Below, piece by piece: positions 51,887 to 60,673 of a stretch of 64,000 nt of DNA (positions within the stretch are counted from its first letter, which is position 1; each line of letters begins with the position of its first letter). The position numbers were made by a program, and so were the translations under genes. Source of the stretch: an uncultured Collinsella sp. (GTDB lineage Bacteria > Actinomycetota > Coriobacteriia > Coriobacteriales > Coriobacteriaceae); NCBI GenBank assembly GCA_958450865.1, contig CAUDNY010000007.1:1-64000 (forward strand). Direction: 5' to 3'. The notes beneath the pieces were generated by a model, which worked only from the letters and a program-made list of their open reading frames with translations, was not told the origin of the DNA and did not search any database.

Positions 51887-53794
51887 TTAGAGCTCCTTTT
51901 GCAGATAGAGTCCATGGTCGTAAAAACCCAAATGGCGATAGTACTCGCGCGTACCAATCGCGCTGATAACGTTGATGCGCGCATAACCCGCATCCCGCGC
52001 CATCTGGCACGCACGCTCCACCAGCGACCGCCCCAGTCCATGATGCTGAGCCGCCTGGCCTTGATCTCCCATGCGCGCCGCCATGCCGTACACGTGCACC
52101 TCGCGAATCATCGCCTCGTCCGGCGCCGTCGGCAGCTCGTCCGCGTGCGCGGCAACAAACGAACGATCGGGCAGCGACAGGCGCAAAAAGCCGGCGATCT
52201 TGCCTTCGGGCGTCACCCACTGCAAAAAGCGCTCGTGCGTCACCGGCGTCTCGTACGCCACGCCCTCGTCAAGGGTCAACTCGCCCAGGTCGGCGCCCGC
52301 CGTGCTAATCTCGCGATAGCGGATTTCACGCACCGTCGCACCGTCACCCCGAGCAGCCAGGCGGTTCTCGACGAGCTGACGCAGGTTGGGCTTCTTGTTG
52401 CCCACCATGATGTCATCGGAACTAAAGTCGCGAATCATGCGGCTGATGCGGCAGAACGCCGGCGTCACCACGATGTCATCGGCCAGCACATCGAGCAGTT
52501 CTTCCTCGGTATAGGGGCGCCACTCGCCGCGCTCGTAGCAGCCCACCAGGCGCGAGCCCTCGATGAGCGCACACGGGTAGACCTTGACCTCGTCGGGCAT
52601 AAAGGTCCCTTCGGTCATAAAGCGCTCGTAGTCGCGCTTGTCCCCCTCGGGTGTGGCGCCCAGCAAGTTGAGCATAAAATGAGCGTGGATCTTAAAGCCA
52701 AATAGGCGCGCGAGCGAAAACGCCCGCTCGATCTGTGTCACCGAAATGCGGCGCTCGTTGATATCGAGCAGGTGCTGGTCAAGGCTTTGGATGCCCATCT
52801 GTATCTTGGTGCAGCCCAGGCGGCGGATGAGCGTGAGCGCCTGCGGCGTTACGGCATCGGGGCGCGTCTCGATAACGAGTCCCACCACGCGATGCTTCGC
52901 CGTCTCGTTAATGCGCTGCTGACGCTCGAGCTCCTCCATCGTTGCCGTCTGCCACTCGGTGACCTCGCCCCACGGCGTACCGGGGCCGTACAGACGACGC
53001 ACCGCACGGTTATAGCCGCCCACGGCAGCATCCACACGCCCCTGCTCGTCGGCAACGCCGGCAGCAAGCTCGACCTCGTCTGTCGCAATGCCGGCGGCCC
53101 GATAGCGCTCGCGACGCTCTGCTACCACCGGCGGCAGGGCATCGGCGGGAGCGTCATCGAGCAGACGCCCCGCCTCGGCACGGCTGATGCCCGGACGCGC
53201 CAACATGGGGTTGGCCGCCACGCCCGCCACCGCATCATCATTGAGCGCACGGAAGAGCTCCGACGTAAACCATGCCTGATACCCTTGCGGATAGTCGCTC
53301 CAGGTACCGCCGAGCACGATGAGCTCAATCTTATCAGTCGCATGTCCCATCTGCGAAAGCGCCGTCAAACGGGCGCTCACCTGCAGATACGGGTCGAAGC
53401 AGTTTTGCTCCGCACGGGCGCACGCGGGCTCGGCATGCAGATAGCTTTTGGGCATGCGCAGGTCGTTAGGACAAAACAGGCAATCGCCCGAGCACGGCCA
53501 GGGCTTGGTGATGACGGTAATGGTCGCCACGCCCGAGGCCGTTCGGCGCGGTTTCATGCGCAGCACCTGCAGCAGCTGACGCTCCAGATCGGCATCGACA
53601 TTCCATGCCGCCCAACGAGCCGGCTCCTCACGTTTAACCCGCTGGTAGAACGGCAGCAGTCGGCGCTTGGCCAGGTCTCGTTTGTCGGCACCCTCGCGGC
53701 GCGCCTCGGCATGTATCAGTTTGACGAGGGTCTTGTCGTCCACGGCCTCGCCACGACGCAGGACCTCGAGTATGTTCAAGATAATCTGTTCCAT
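51887..53794 (-). CDS. elp3: Elp3-family tRNA U34 carboxymethyltransferase (radical SAM/GNAT)
   Basis: A 635-aa Elp3. A radical SAM domain (about 85-400) has the cluster motif C101-x3-C105-x2-C108 (PCSGDCLFCPND), and a GNAT domain (about 480-635) has the acetyl-CoA loop QHHGLGRSLVERA and catalytic GTREYYRHLGF. Elp3 adds a carboxymethyl group to wobble uridine in tRNA; it is the catalytic subunit of eukaryotic Elongator and acts alone in archaea and some bacteria. It is coupled with the SpeE-like gene downstream. Confidence 0.9.
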   Translation of the reverse strand: MEQIILNILEVLRRGEAVDDKTLVKLIHAEARREGADKRDLAKRRLLPFYQRVKREEPARWAAWNVDADLERQLLQVLRMKPRRTASGVATITVITKPWPCSGDCLFCPNDLRMPKSYLHAEPACARAEQNCFDPYLQVSARLTALSQMGHATDKIELIVLGGTWSDYPQGYQAWFTSELFRALNDDAVAGVAANPMLARPGISRAEAGRLLDDAPADALPPVVAERRERYRAAGIATDEVELAAGVADEQGRVDAAVGGYNRAVRRLYGPGTPWGEVTEWQTATMEELERQQRINETAKHRVVGLVIETRPDAVTPQALTLIRRLGCTKIQMGIQSLDQHLLDINERRISVTQIERAFSLARLFGFKIHAHFMLNLLGATPEGDKRDYERFMTEGTFMPDEVKVYPCALIEGSRLVGCYERGEWRPYTEEELLDVLADDIVVTPAFCRISRMIRDFSSDDIMVGNKKPNLRQLVENRLAARGDGATVREIRYREISTAGADLGELTLDEGVAYETPVTHERFLQWVTPEGKIAGFLRLSLPDRSFVAAHADELPTAPDEAMIREVHVYGMAARMGDQGQAAQHHGLGRSLVERACQMARDAGYARINVISAIGTREYYRHLGFYDHGLYLQKEL

Positions 53795-53815
53795 GTCCCC
53801 ATTGTAAAGGCAAAG

Positions 53816-53845
53816 GCGCCGGAGCCAACCTCAGCCCCGACGCCT
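53816..53845 (-). terminator. Intrinsic terminator after the DUF4097 gene
   Basis: On the minus strand an 11-bp stem (53845-53835/53826-53816, two G-U pairs) is followed by TTTGCCTTT. It separates the DUF4097/XRE unit from elp3. Confidence 0.65.
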
Positions 53846-53891
53846 CCATCAAAGAGCACGCCTATATGCAACGGTCTCCGAAAACCGCATG

Positions 53892-54791
53892 TCACTCCGA
53901 ATCAAACGACATGTCGCCCGAACCGACCTTAAAACGATACGTGGCAGACTTATCACCGTTGTCGAATTCAAGATTCAATATGGTCTCGCCATCGTAGCCA
54001 AGCGGAAGGAAATCGCTCTCGAAGTCACCGCTGCCCACGGTAAGGCTCGCCTTAAAGCCCGTAGAGTTCGGAACCGTTATCTCCACATCGCCCGAGTCCA
54101 CGCTTACGTCCATCGACTTCGCGGGGGCCTGGTAGAGCTCGAACGTCGCATCGCCCGAACCTACCTTGGCATTCAGGGCGTCGGTTACAGTGCCCGCAAA
54201 CTCAACGTCTCCCGAGTCCAACGTCAGGTTGAGGTCATGGCACGCAATGTCCGTGACCGTCAGGTCTCCCGATTCTACATTCGCTGTAATGCCCACCATG
54301 TTATCGGCAACTTCGCGCGGCAGTTCGACGGTTACCGTGCGGTCAATGGCGCGCTCGTCATCGCAATCGAACTGGCGAAGCTTGAGCGTAGAACCCTTAA
54401 CCTCGGCCAGATTCTGGGTTGCCGCATCGTAAGCAGCTACTCCTTTTGCGACGCGGCCACTCTCGATGACACGTACCGGCCCGTCGGAAACGCATTTGAT
54501 CTCAACCGTACCCGACGTCACATCCAAGTCAAGGGATGTGAACGCGTCGGCATCAAACGTTTCCTTCGAAAGCTGTTGAGGCCGAGCGGAATAGTTACCG
54601 CTATTCAAGGAATCGTCCTCGTCAAACGCATCGCCCATACCAGACAAGCCGGATACAACATCGTCGAAATCCCACGGTCCATCAAAATGAATCAAAGTCC
54701 ACGAAGTGCCGAAGACAAGTCCGATGATAAGCACAAACGCTCCGATGCCGACGCCCAAGCGCCTCTTAGACTCATGCGAGAGCTTCATCAT
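53892..54791 (-). CDS. DUF4097 beta-helix membrane protein
   Basis: A 299-aa protein with one N-terminal membrane helix (about 13-33) and an extracellular right-handed beta-type repeat domain of the DUF4097 kind (repeated VESGDL, DSGDVE, VGSGDA and VGSGDF turns). The repeats recur about every 15-30 residues. It overlaps the XRE gene stop by 4 nt (ATGA), so the two are one unit. DUF4097 proteins are often encoded with HTH regulators and envelope-stress genes; the function is not known. Confidence 0.82.
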   Translation of the reverse strand: MMKLSHESKRRLGVGIGAFVLIIGLVFGTSWTLIHFDGPWDFDDVVSGLSGMGDAFDEDDSLNSGNYSARPQQLSKETFDADAFTSLDLDVTSGTVEIKCVSDGPVRVIESGRVAKGVAAYDAATQNLAEVKGSTLKLRQFDCDDERAIDRTVTVELPREVADNMVGITANVESGDLTVTDIACHDLNLTLDSGDVEFAGTVTDALNAKVGSGDATFELYQAPAKSMDVSVDSGDVEITVPNSTGFKASLTVGSGDFESDFLPLGYDGETILNLEFDNGDKSATYRFKVGSGDMSFDSE

Positions 54792-55510
54792 TCACCACCT
54801 TCTTTGGCACTCGGCTCAGCGGTGGCCGCGGCAGCCATGTCAGCGTCAACCGCAGTGGAAACGTCCTCCCCCTTAGTCCTAGCGACCGCCGGCGCCGGAC
54901 CAACCTGAATATCCCCGCGCGCCCAATCGCCATCGAGCGCACGTGCCACCCAGTGATAGATGGGGATCGTAAAGAAAATCAGCGCGGCAAAGGGGCCGGC
55001 GCCAAACGAGAACATCAGCAAAAAGAACAGCAGCCAGCACACGGCCCAATACGGGAACGACTGGAACGGGCCCTTCACCGGAGTCGAGCCAACTGCGCCG
55101 CCACTCGTCACCTGCGCCGTAGCGGCATTGGCGGCTTGTGCACTCCAGCTTGCCGCTTGCGCCGCCTTGGCGGCGGCATCACTCGCCTGCGTTGCCGCCT
55201 CGGTAGCACGTGCCGCCGCCTCATGGGTACGGGCGCGCTCCGCTGCCTCAGCCTCGCGCTGACGGGCGCGGTCCTCGTTCTCAAACTCGATATCGTCCTC
55301 GATCTCATCGCTCGGATTGAGGAGCTCGTCCAGGCTCACGCCATAGAGTTTTGCGAGCGAGATCAGGTTCTCGGTATCGGGCGAGCTCTCCGCGCGCTCC
55401 CATTTACTGACCGCCTGGCGCGACAGTCCCAGCTTTCGTGCAAGCCCTTCTTGGCTAAAACCCTTGCTGCGACGAAGGTCGGCGAGCCGCTGCGCAGTTT
55501 CTACATTCAT
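54788..55510 (-). CDS. XRE-family membrane-anchored regulator
   Basis: A 240-aa protein with an N-terminal XRE helix-turn-helix (1-63; FSQEGLARKLGLSRQAVSKWE), an Ala/Glu-rich coiled linker (about 75-145) and two C-terminal hydrophobic segments (about 152-190). It may act as a membrane-tethered transcription factor for the DUF4097 gene and itself. ATG at 55510 is chosen because AGGAGG lies 4 nt upstream; the frame extends 83 codons further but without homology. Confidence 0.83.
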   Translation of the reverse strand: MNVETAQRLADLRRSKGFSQEGLARKLGLSRQAVSKWERAESSPDTENLISLAKLYGVSLDELLNPSDEIEDDIEFENEDRARQREAEAAERARTHEAAARATEAATQASDAAAKAAQAASWSAQAANAATAQVTSGGAVGSTPVKGPFQSFPYWAVCWLLFFLLMFSFGAGPFAALIFFTIPIYHWVARALDGDWARGDIQVGPAPAVARTKGEDVSTAVDADMAAAATAEPSAKEGGE

Positions 55511-55777
55511 GGTTCCTCCTATGTGATGCCAGCCGTGCCGCCGGACCGTTTTTGTTCTTAAGGCGCCTTGCACAGTTAAAAATCTATCCGCCACCGCCAA
55601 AAGCATGCCACCTATTCTAGTGAGATTTTTGACAACCGGCGGTTGCGGGCACATATGAGCTGCGGAAATGTGTCCAAACAAAGCAATGACCCGCAGCTCG
55701 GTTGTCCCCGTTGCAGCGTTAACGGTAGTATGGTCGTACTGTTTATTCCGCACCGCCAACGGAGGGAGTCCCGCGCC

Positions 55778-56650
55778 GTGAACCGCGATTTCGCCTCATC
55801 GCTCATCCAGCTCAACAATACGTTCTATCGCGAGCACTCCGCCTCCTTTTCCGATACACGCCAGGCTCCGTGGCCCGGCTGGGTGCGCACTATGGACATC
55901 GCACTCGGGCAGCTCGATGTAGCCACGATAGAGCATCCCGTCCGCGTCTTCGATCTTGCCTGCGGCAATATGCGATTCGAGAACTTTGCCGCCGGCGGCA
56001 CGCTGGCTGCCAAGGGCGTCGACGGCGCGAGCCCCTCGGCAGATGCCAACTGCCCATTTGAGTTCTATGGTGTCGACTCGTGCCAGGACCTGGCCATCGA
56101 TGCGCGCGGCCACGCCCTGCGCATCCCCAACCTGCACTTCCAGGAGCTCGATGTGCTCGATGCCCTCATGAAGCTCAACCCCGCCGAGACACCCGACGTG
56201 CTTTTCGACGCCCCGCTCGCCGACATCTCGGTCTGCTTTGGCTTTATGCACCACGTGCCGTCGTGCGAGTACCGCGTACGCGTGCTCGACGCCCTGGTGC
56301 GTCAGACGCGCCCGGGCGGCATCATCGCCATCAGCTTTTGGGAGTTTATGAACGACGAGCGCATGGCGCGCAAGGCCGTTCGAGCCGAAGCCCGCGCCGA
56401 GCTCACCCCGCCGTTTGAGGGTTACGATTCCGCGCAGTTTGAAGCCGGCGACCACCTCATTGGCTGGCAAAACGACCGCCACGCCTACCGCTATTGTCAT
56501 CACTTTGACGATCAACAGATCACCGACCTGGTGCGCGGCGTCCGAACGTTCTACAAGAGCGGCGAGGTCCCCGTGCGCGAGCTTGAGCGCTTCCATGCCG
56601 ACGGTCGCAGCGGCGATCTCAACCGCTATGTGATCCTCAAGCGCCTGTAG
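55778..56650 (+). CDS. SAM-dependent methyltransferase
   Basis: A 290-aa class I methyltransferase. Motif I VFDLACGNMRFENFA (about 53-67), an acidic strand-2 region (FYGVDSCQD), and VCFGFMHHVPS as the motif IV region are visible. The substrate is unknown. GTG at 55778 is chosen (GGAGGGAG 9 nt upstream); the 45-codon upstream extension in the frame is not protein-like. It precedes trmB by 112 nt with a hairpin between. Confidence 0.8.
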   Translation: MNRDFASSLIQLNNTFYREHSASFSDTRQAPWPGWVRTMDIALGQLDVATIEHPVRVFDLACGNMRFENFAAGGTLAAKGVDGASPSADANCPFEFYGVDSCQDLAIDARGHALRIPNLHFQELDVLDALMKLNPAETPDVLFDAPLADISVCFGFMHHVPSCEYRVRVLDALVRQTRPGGIIAISFWEFMNDERMARKAVRAEARAELTPPFEGYDSAQFEAGDHLIGWQNDRHAYRYCHHFDDQQITDLVRGVRTFYKSGEVPVRELERFHADGRSGDLNRYVILKRL

Positions 56651-56718
56651 GCACCGACGACTCGCCGCCGAGCCACACCGCAACTTTCGGGCAAATCGCC
56701 CCCCTCTAACCCATTACC

Positions 56719-56740
56719 GGAACGTGCAGCCACACGTTCC
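56719..56740 (+). other. 8-bp hairpin between the methyltransferase gene and trmB
   Basis: GGAACGTG (56719-56726) pairs with CACGTTCC (56733-56740), with no U tract. It may end the upstream gene or sit in the trmB leader. Confidence 0.4.
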
Positions 56741-56762
56741 ATACCTATGACCAAGGAGCCTC

Positions 56763-57602
56763 ATGGGAGCCGTCCACGTTCGCACGCCTAAGAACTTTGT
56801 GCTCGAAGAGCGCCTGGAGCGCTACGCCGATGCGATTGAGACGAACCCCGAGGCCTATGCCGGAGATTGGCGCAAGTCTTGCGCACCAGTTGGTGGCGCG
56901 TCCTTCACCCGCCTTCATCTAGATCTGGGCTGCGGCAAAGGCACCTATCTGGTTGAGCGAGCCCACTGCGAACCCGACACCCTCTTTATCGGCATGGACC
57001 AGGAGCCCATCTGCATCGCCTATGCCGCACAGAAAATCTGCGAGCAGGAGCTGTCCAACGCACTCGTCCTGCCCCGAGGTGCCGCATCGCTGCCGCAGCT
57101 GTTTGCCGCAGGCGAGCTCGATGCCATCTCCATCAACTTTCCCACGCCGCAGCCCAAGGCCAAGTACGCCAAAAAACGACTCGTCCATGTCGACCATCTG
57201 ATGCTCTATCGCCCGCTCTTTGCAGCCGGCGCCACCGTCACACTGCGATCCGACAGTAAGCCATTGCGCGACTACGCCCTGGGGCAGTTTGCCGCGGCCG
57301 GCTACGACACGCTTTGGGTAAGCGACGACGTCCGCCGCGACCATCCCGAGCATCCCGAGACCGAGTACGAGCGCCGCACGCGCGAGATGGGTGCCGTCGT
57401 CTATGGCATTTGCGCCACACCCGGCGAGCAGCCTACCGAAGAGCAGCTCGCAGCAGGCCGAGCGCAGGAGCAAAGCCTTGCGTGCTATCTGCCCGAAAAC
57501 CTCGATGAGCTCACCTATGTACCTCTGGGTATGGAAGAGGCCGTCGAGAACTTTAAGAACCGCGCCCGCAAGGGCAAGAAGCGCCTGCCGCAGGAGTCAT
57601 AG
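56763..57602 (+). CDS. trmB: tRNA (guanine-N7)-methyltransferase, TrmB family
   Basis: A 279-aa protein of the family that makes m7G46 in tRNA. The SAM loop is LDLGCGKGTYL (53-63). The catalytic strand reads NFPTPQPKAKYAKKRL (125-140), where most TrmB proteins have NFPDPWPKKRH, so the usual aspartate and tryptophan are T128 and Q130. TEYERR near residue 203 matches the conserved C-terminal TxYE. AAGGAGCC precedes the ATG. The substituted motif could mean altered activity or a divergent clade. Confidence 0.8.
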   Translation: MGAVHVRTPKNFVLEERLERYADAIETNPEAYAGDWRKSCAPVGGASFTRLHLDLGCGKGTYLVERAHCEPDTLFIGMDQEPICIAYAAQKICEQELSNALVLPRGAASLPQLFAAGELDAISINFPTPQPKAKYAKKRLVHVDHLMLYRPLFAAGATVTLRSDSKPLRDYALGQFAAAGYDTLWVSDDVRRDHPEHPETEYERRTREMGAVVYGICATPGEQPTEEQLAAGRAQEQSLACYLPENLDELTYVPLGMEEAVENFKNRARKGKKRLPQES

Positions 57603-57669
57603 GGGCTTTTGGCGGTCGCTACGCCGGCAACCAAGCGGCAAATAGGCGCCGACGGACGGTCCTCAAATC

Positions 57670-57790
57670 TAAGTGAGTAGACTTTTTGGCAATAGCCGAG
57701 CACAGTCTGCATAGGAAGAAATAAAACCGCAGGTAAAGCCCTTGCGCAAAAGTCATGTGCTCGCGATATTGCAAAAAGTCTACTCACTTA
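57670..57790. mobile_element. MITE-like inverted-repeat element
   Basis: Long terminal arms 57670-57694 and 57767-57790 match as inverted repeats (19 bp perfect, one extra G, then 5 bp). Inside, CGAGCACA (57697-57704) pairs with TGTGCTCG (57756-57763). The element is flanked by TA at both ends (57670-57671, 57789-57790), the target duplication of IS630/mariner elements. There is no coding capacity. The gap 57603-57912 otherwise holds only a weak CATAAT -10 (57874-57879) for the helicase gene. Confidence 0.6.
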
Positions 57791-57912
57791 ACTGACAACT
57801 GCACCAAACGGCCGGGCAGAACGCCCATTTCCTGCATTTTCTCGCGCGCTGGCACCCCGCGCCGCCGCTACGCCATAATAGTTGGCGGACAATCGCGAGA
57901 GAAAGCAAACAC

Positions 57913-60594
57913 ATGGCACAGACCACGATAGATACCGCCGCCAGCACCGTCTCTGGCGCCGGCGCCGCCAGCTCATTCTCGGGCGGCACGGGAACCGAAG
58001 CCGAATTCGGCTCACTCGGTGCGCTCTCCCCCACCTGGTGGGAGCCCGAGGACGGCAGCGAGCCCGAACCGTGGCTCACGCCCGACCAGGCCTTCGAGCG
58101 CTTCTTTGAATGGACGAGCAATCGCGGTATTGAGCTGTGGGACCACCAAGAAGAGGCCCTCATGGACCTGGCTGCCGGCGATCACGTCATTTTGGGAACA
58201 CCGACCGGATCGGGCAAGTCGCTTGTCGCGCTGGGCATGCTCTTTATGGGCATGGCACAAGGCAAGCGCTGTTATTACACGGCCCCCATCAAGGCTCTGG
58301 TCAGCGAAAAGTTTTTCGACCTTGTGCAGGTGCTCGGCCGCGATAACGTCGGTATGATCACCGGCGACACGCATATCAACACCAAGGCGCCCGTCATCTG
58401 CTGCACGGCAGAGATCCTTGCCAACGACGCGCTGCGCGAGGGCGAAGATGCCGATGTTGGTTGCGTCGCCATGGACGAGTTCCACTACTTTGCCGACCCC
58501 GATCGTGGTTGGGCCTGGCAGGTGCCGCTGCTCACCCTGCCTCACACGCAATTCATGCTCATGAGCGCCACGCTCGGCGATGTCACCGCCATCGCCGCCT
58601 CACTCGAGGAGCACACCGGCGCTGCTTGCGACTTGGTTGTCGACGCCCCGCGTCCTGTTCCGCTGAGCTACGACTATGTGACGACCTCCCTCGAGGGCAC
58701 GGTCGAGCTCGCCATGCGCCGTGGCGAGGCCCCGCTCTATATCGTGCACTTTAGCCAGGATGCCGCCCTTGCGACGGCACAGTCACTTGCCAATTTTGGC
58801 ATCGCCAGCAAGGAGCAGCGCGAGGCCATTAAGGAAGCCGCCAAGGGCACGAGCTTCTCGACGGCCTTTGGCAAGATTCTCAAACGCCTGCTTGGATGCG
58901 GCGTCGGCGTGCACCATGCTGGCATGTTGCCGCGCTATCGCCTGCTGGTCGAGCGCCTGGCGCAGCAGGGCCTGCTGCCCGTCATCTGCGGCACCGATAC
59001 GCTCGGCGTCGGCATCAACGTACCCATCCACACCGTGGTACTCACCGCGCTCACCAAGTTCGACGGCTACAAGATGCGTCGTCTGCGCGCCCGCGAGTTC
59101 CATCAGATCGCCGGTCGCGCCGGTCGCTCGGGCTTTGACACCGAGGGTATGGTCATCGCCGAGGCACCCGAGCACGAGATCGAGAATGCCAAGCTTATGG
59201 CCAAGGCGGGCGACGACCCCAAGAAGCTCCGCAAGATTAAAAAGAAGAAGGCCCCCGAGGGCTTTGTCACCTGGAACAAGCAGACCTTTGAGCGCCTGAT
59301 CGAGACGCAGCCCGAAACGCTCAAGCCGCGCCTTCGCATCACACACTCCATGGTAATTAGCGTGGTCGAGCAGGGCGGCGACGCTCGCGCCCGCGTGCAC
59401 GACCTCATCGAGACAAGCCTGCAAACGCCCGAGGAAAAGGCTAAGCTCGAGGTTCGCGCTGACGAAATCTTCGCCACGCTCATCGACTCCGGCGTCGTCG
59501 TGCGCACCGAGGTGCCGCCCGCACCCGATGCTCCGGCTGACGCCGCGCCGGACATCGACTACGCGCTGACGGTCGACCTGCCCGAGGACTTCGCGCTCGA
59601 TCAGCCGCTCTCGCCGTTCTTGCTTGCCGCGTTGGAGCTGCTCGACCCCGAGAGCGAGACCTATACCATGGATCTAATCTCAATGGTCGAGGCAACGCTC
59701 GAGGATCCCAAGCAGGTGCTGCGCGCACAAGAGCGCGCCGCACGCGATCGCGCTATGGCCGAGATGAAGGCCGACGGCGTCGACTATGAGGAACGCCTGG
59801 AGCGCATCCAGGATGTCACCTACGAAAAGCCGCTCGAGGATTTGCTCGACGCCGCCTTTGACAAGTACTGCCAGGAGGTGCCCTGGGCAAACGACTACCA
59901 GCTCTCGCCCAAGAGCGTCCTGCGCGATATGCTGGAGAGCGCGAGCGATTTTAAGGGCTATATTCAAAAGCTCGGCATCGCCCGCTCCGAGGGCATTTTG
60001 CTACGCTATTTGGCAGAGGCCTACCGTTCCCTCGACCGCACCGTGCCCATCGAGAAGCGTGACGAGCGCCTGCGTGACATTATCTCGTGGCTGGGCTTTG
60101 TGGTGCGCTCGGTGGACTCGAGCCTGGTGGACGAGTGGGAGAACGCCGGCAACCCGGCAGCCCTCGATGCCGCGCCGCCGCAGGGCATCGACGAGGTCGT
60201 GGCGGACCGCCGCGGCTGCACGCTGCTGGTGCGCAATGCGCTCTTCCGCCGCGTGACCCTTGCCGCCCGCGAGCACGTGCGCGACCTGGGCGAGCTCGAT
60301 GAAGACTGGGGCATGAGCGAGGCCCGCTGGCAAAAAGCGCTCGACGCCTACCATGATCAGCACGAGGAAATCCTCACCGACGGAGACGCTCGCAGCTCCG
60401 CGATGTTTTCCATCGACGAGAGCGATGAGAAGACGCAGCATGTGTGGCACGTGCACCAGATTTTTGCCGACGAGGACGGCGACCACGACTTTGGCATCAT
60501 GGGCGATGTCGATCTGGACGCCACGCAGGACGGCGGCGAGGTCATCTTCAAAAACTACCGCGTCGGCTTTATCGAGGACCTGCTCGAGGACTAG
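57913..60594 (+). CDS. Ski2-like DEAD/DEAH helicase (DUF3516 type)
   Basis: An 893-aa SF2 helicase. Motif I GTPTGSGKS is at 95-103, motif II DEFH at 188-191 (in place of DEVH/DEAH), and QIAGRAGRSG is motif VI. The last roughly 350 residues form a DUF3516-type accessory domain. This architecture is widespread in Actinobacteria and resembles HelY/Ski2 RNA helicases, suggesting a role in RNA turnover or ribosome assembly. The Ala/Ser/Gly-rich first 30 residues look disordered. The ribosome site is weak (AGAGAAAG). It ends in a strong terminator. Confidence 0.88.
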   Translation: MAQTTIDTAASTVSGAGAASSFSGGTGTEAEFGSLGALSPTWWEPEDGSEPEPWLTPDQAFERFFEWTSNRGIELWDHQEEALMDLAAGDHVILGTPTGSGKSLVALGMLFMGMAQGKRCYYTAPIKALVSEKFFDLVQVLGRDNVGMITGDTHINTKAPVICCTAEILANDALREGEDADVGCVAMDEFHYFADPDRGWAWQVPLLTLPHTQFMLMSATLGDVTAIAASLEEHTGAACDLVVDAPRPVPLSYDYVTTSLEGTVELAMRRGEAPLYIVHFSQDAALATAQSLANFGIASKEQREAIKEAAKGTSFSTAFGKILKRLLGCGVGVHHAGMLPRYRLLVERLAQQGLLPVICGTDTLGVGINVPIHTVVLTALTKFDGYKMRRLRAREFHQIAGRAGRSGFDTEGMVIAEAPEHEIENAKLMAKAGDDPKKLRKIKKKKAPEGFVTWNKQTFERLIETQPETLKPRLRITHSMVISVVEQGGDARARVHDLIETSLQTPEEKAKLEVRADEIFATLIDSGVVVRTEVPPAPDAPADAAPDIDYALTVDLPEDFALDQPLSPFLLAALELLDPESETYTMDLISMVEATLEDPKQVLRAQERAARDRAMAEMKADGVDYEERLERIQDVTYEKPLEDLLDAAFDKYCQEVPWANDYQLSPKSVLRDMLESASDFKGYIQKLGIARSEGILLRYLAEAYRSLDRTVPIEKRDERLRDIISWLGFVVRSVDSSLVDEWENAGNPAALDAAPPQGIDEVVADRRGCTLLVRNALFRRVTLAAREHVRDLGELDEDWGMSEARWQKALDAYHDQHEEILTDGDARSSAMFSIDESDEKTQHVWHVHQIFADEDGDHDFGIMGDVDLDATQDGGEVIFKNYRVGFIEDLLED

Positions 60595-60616
60595 CCGAAC
60601 ATACTGGAACGAAACG

Positions 60617-60656
60617 AAGCGGGGCCGCTGGCAACATCGCCAGCAGCCCCGCTTTT
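60617..60656 (+). terminator. Intrinsic terminator of the Ski2-like helicase gene
   Basis: A 9-bp stem (60617-60625/60646-60654), one mismatch and a 6-bp inner stem (60627-60632/60639-60644), followed by TTTT. It lies between convergent genes and may serve both. Confidence 0.88.
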
Positions 60657-60673
60657 GCACTATACGCTATGCC

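Noticed and set aside
55643..55777. N-terminal extension of the methyltransferase
   Set aside because: The extension has no homology-like pattern or ribosome site; the GTG at 55778 has GGAGGGAG at the right distance.
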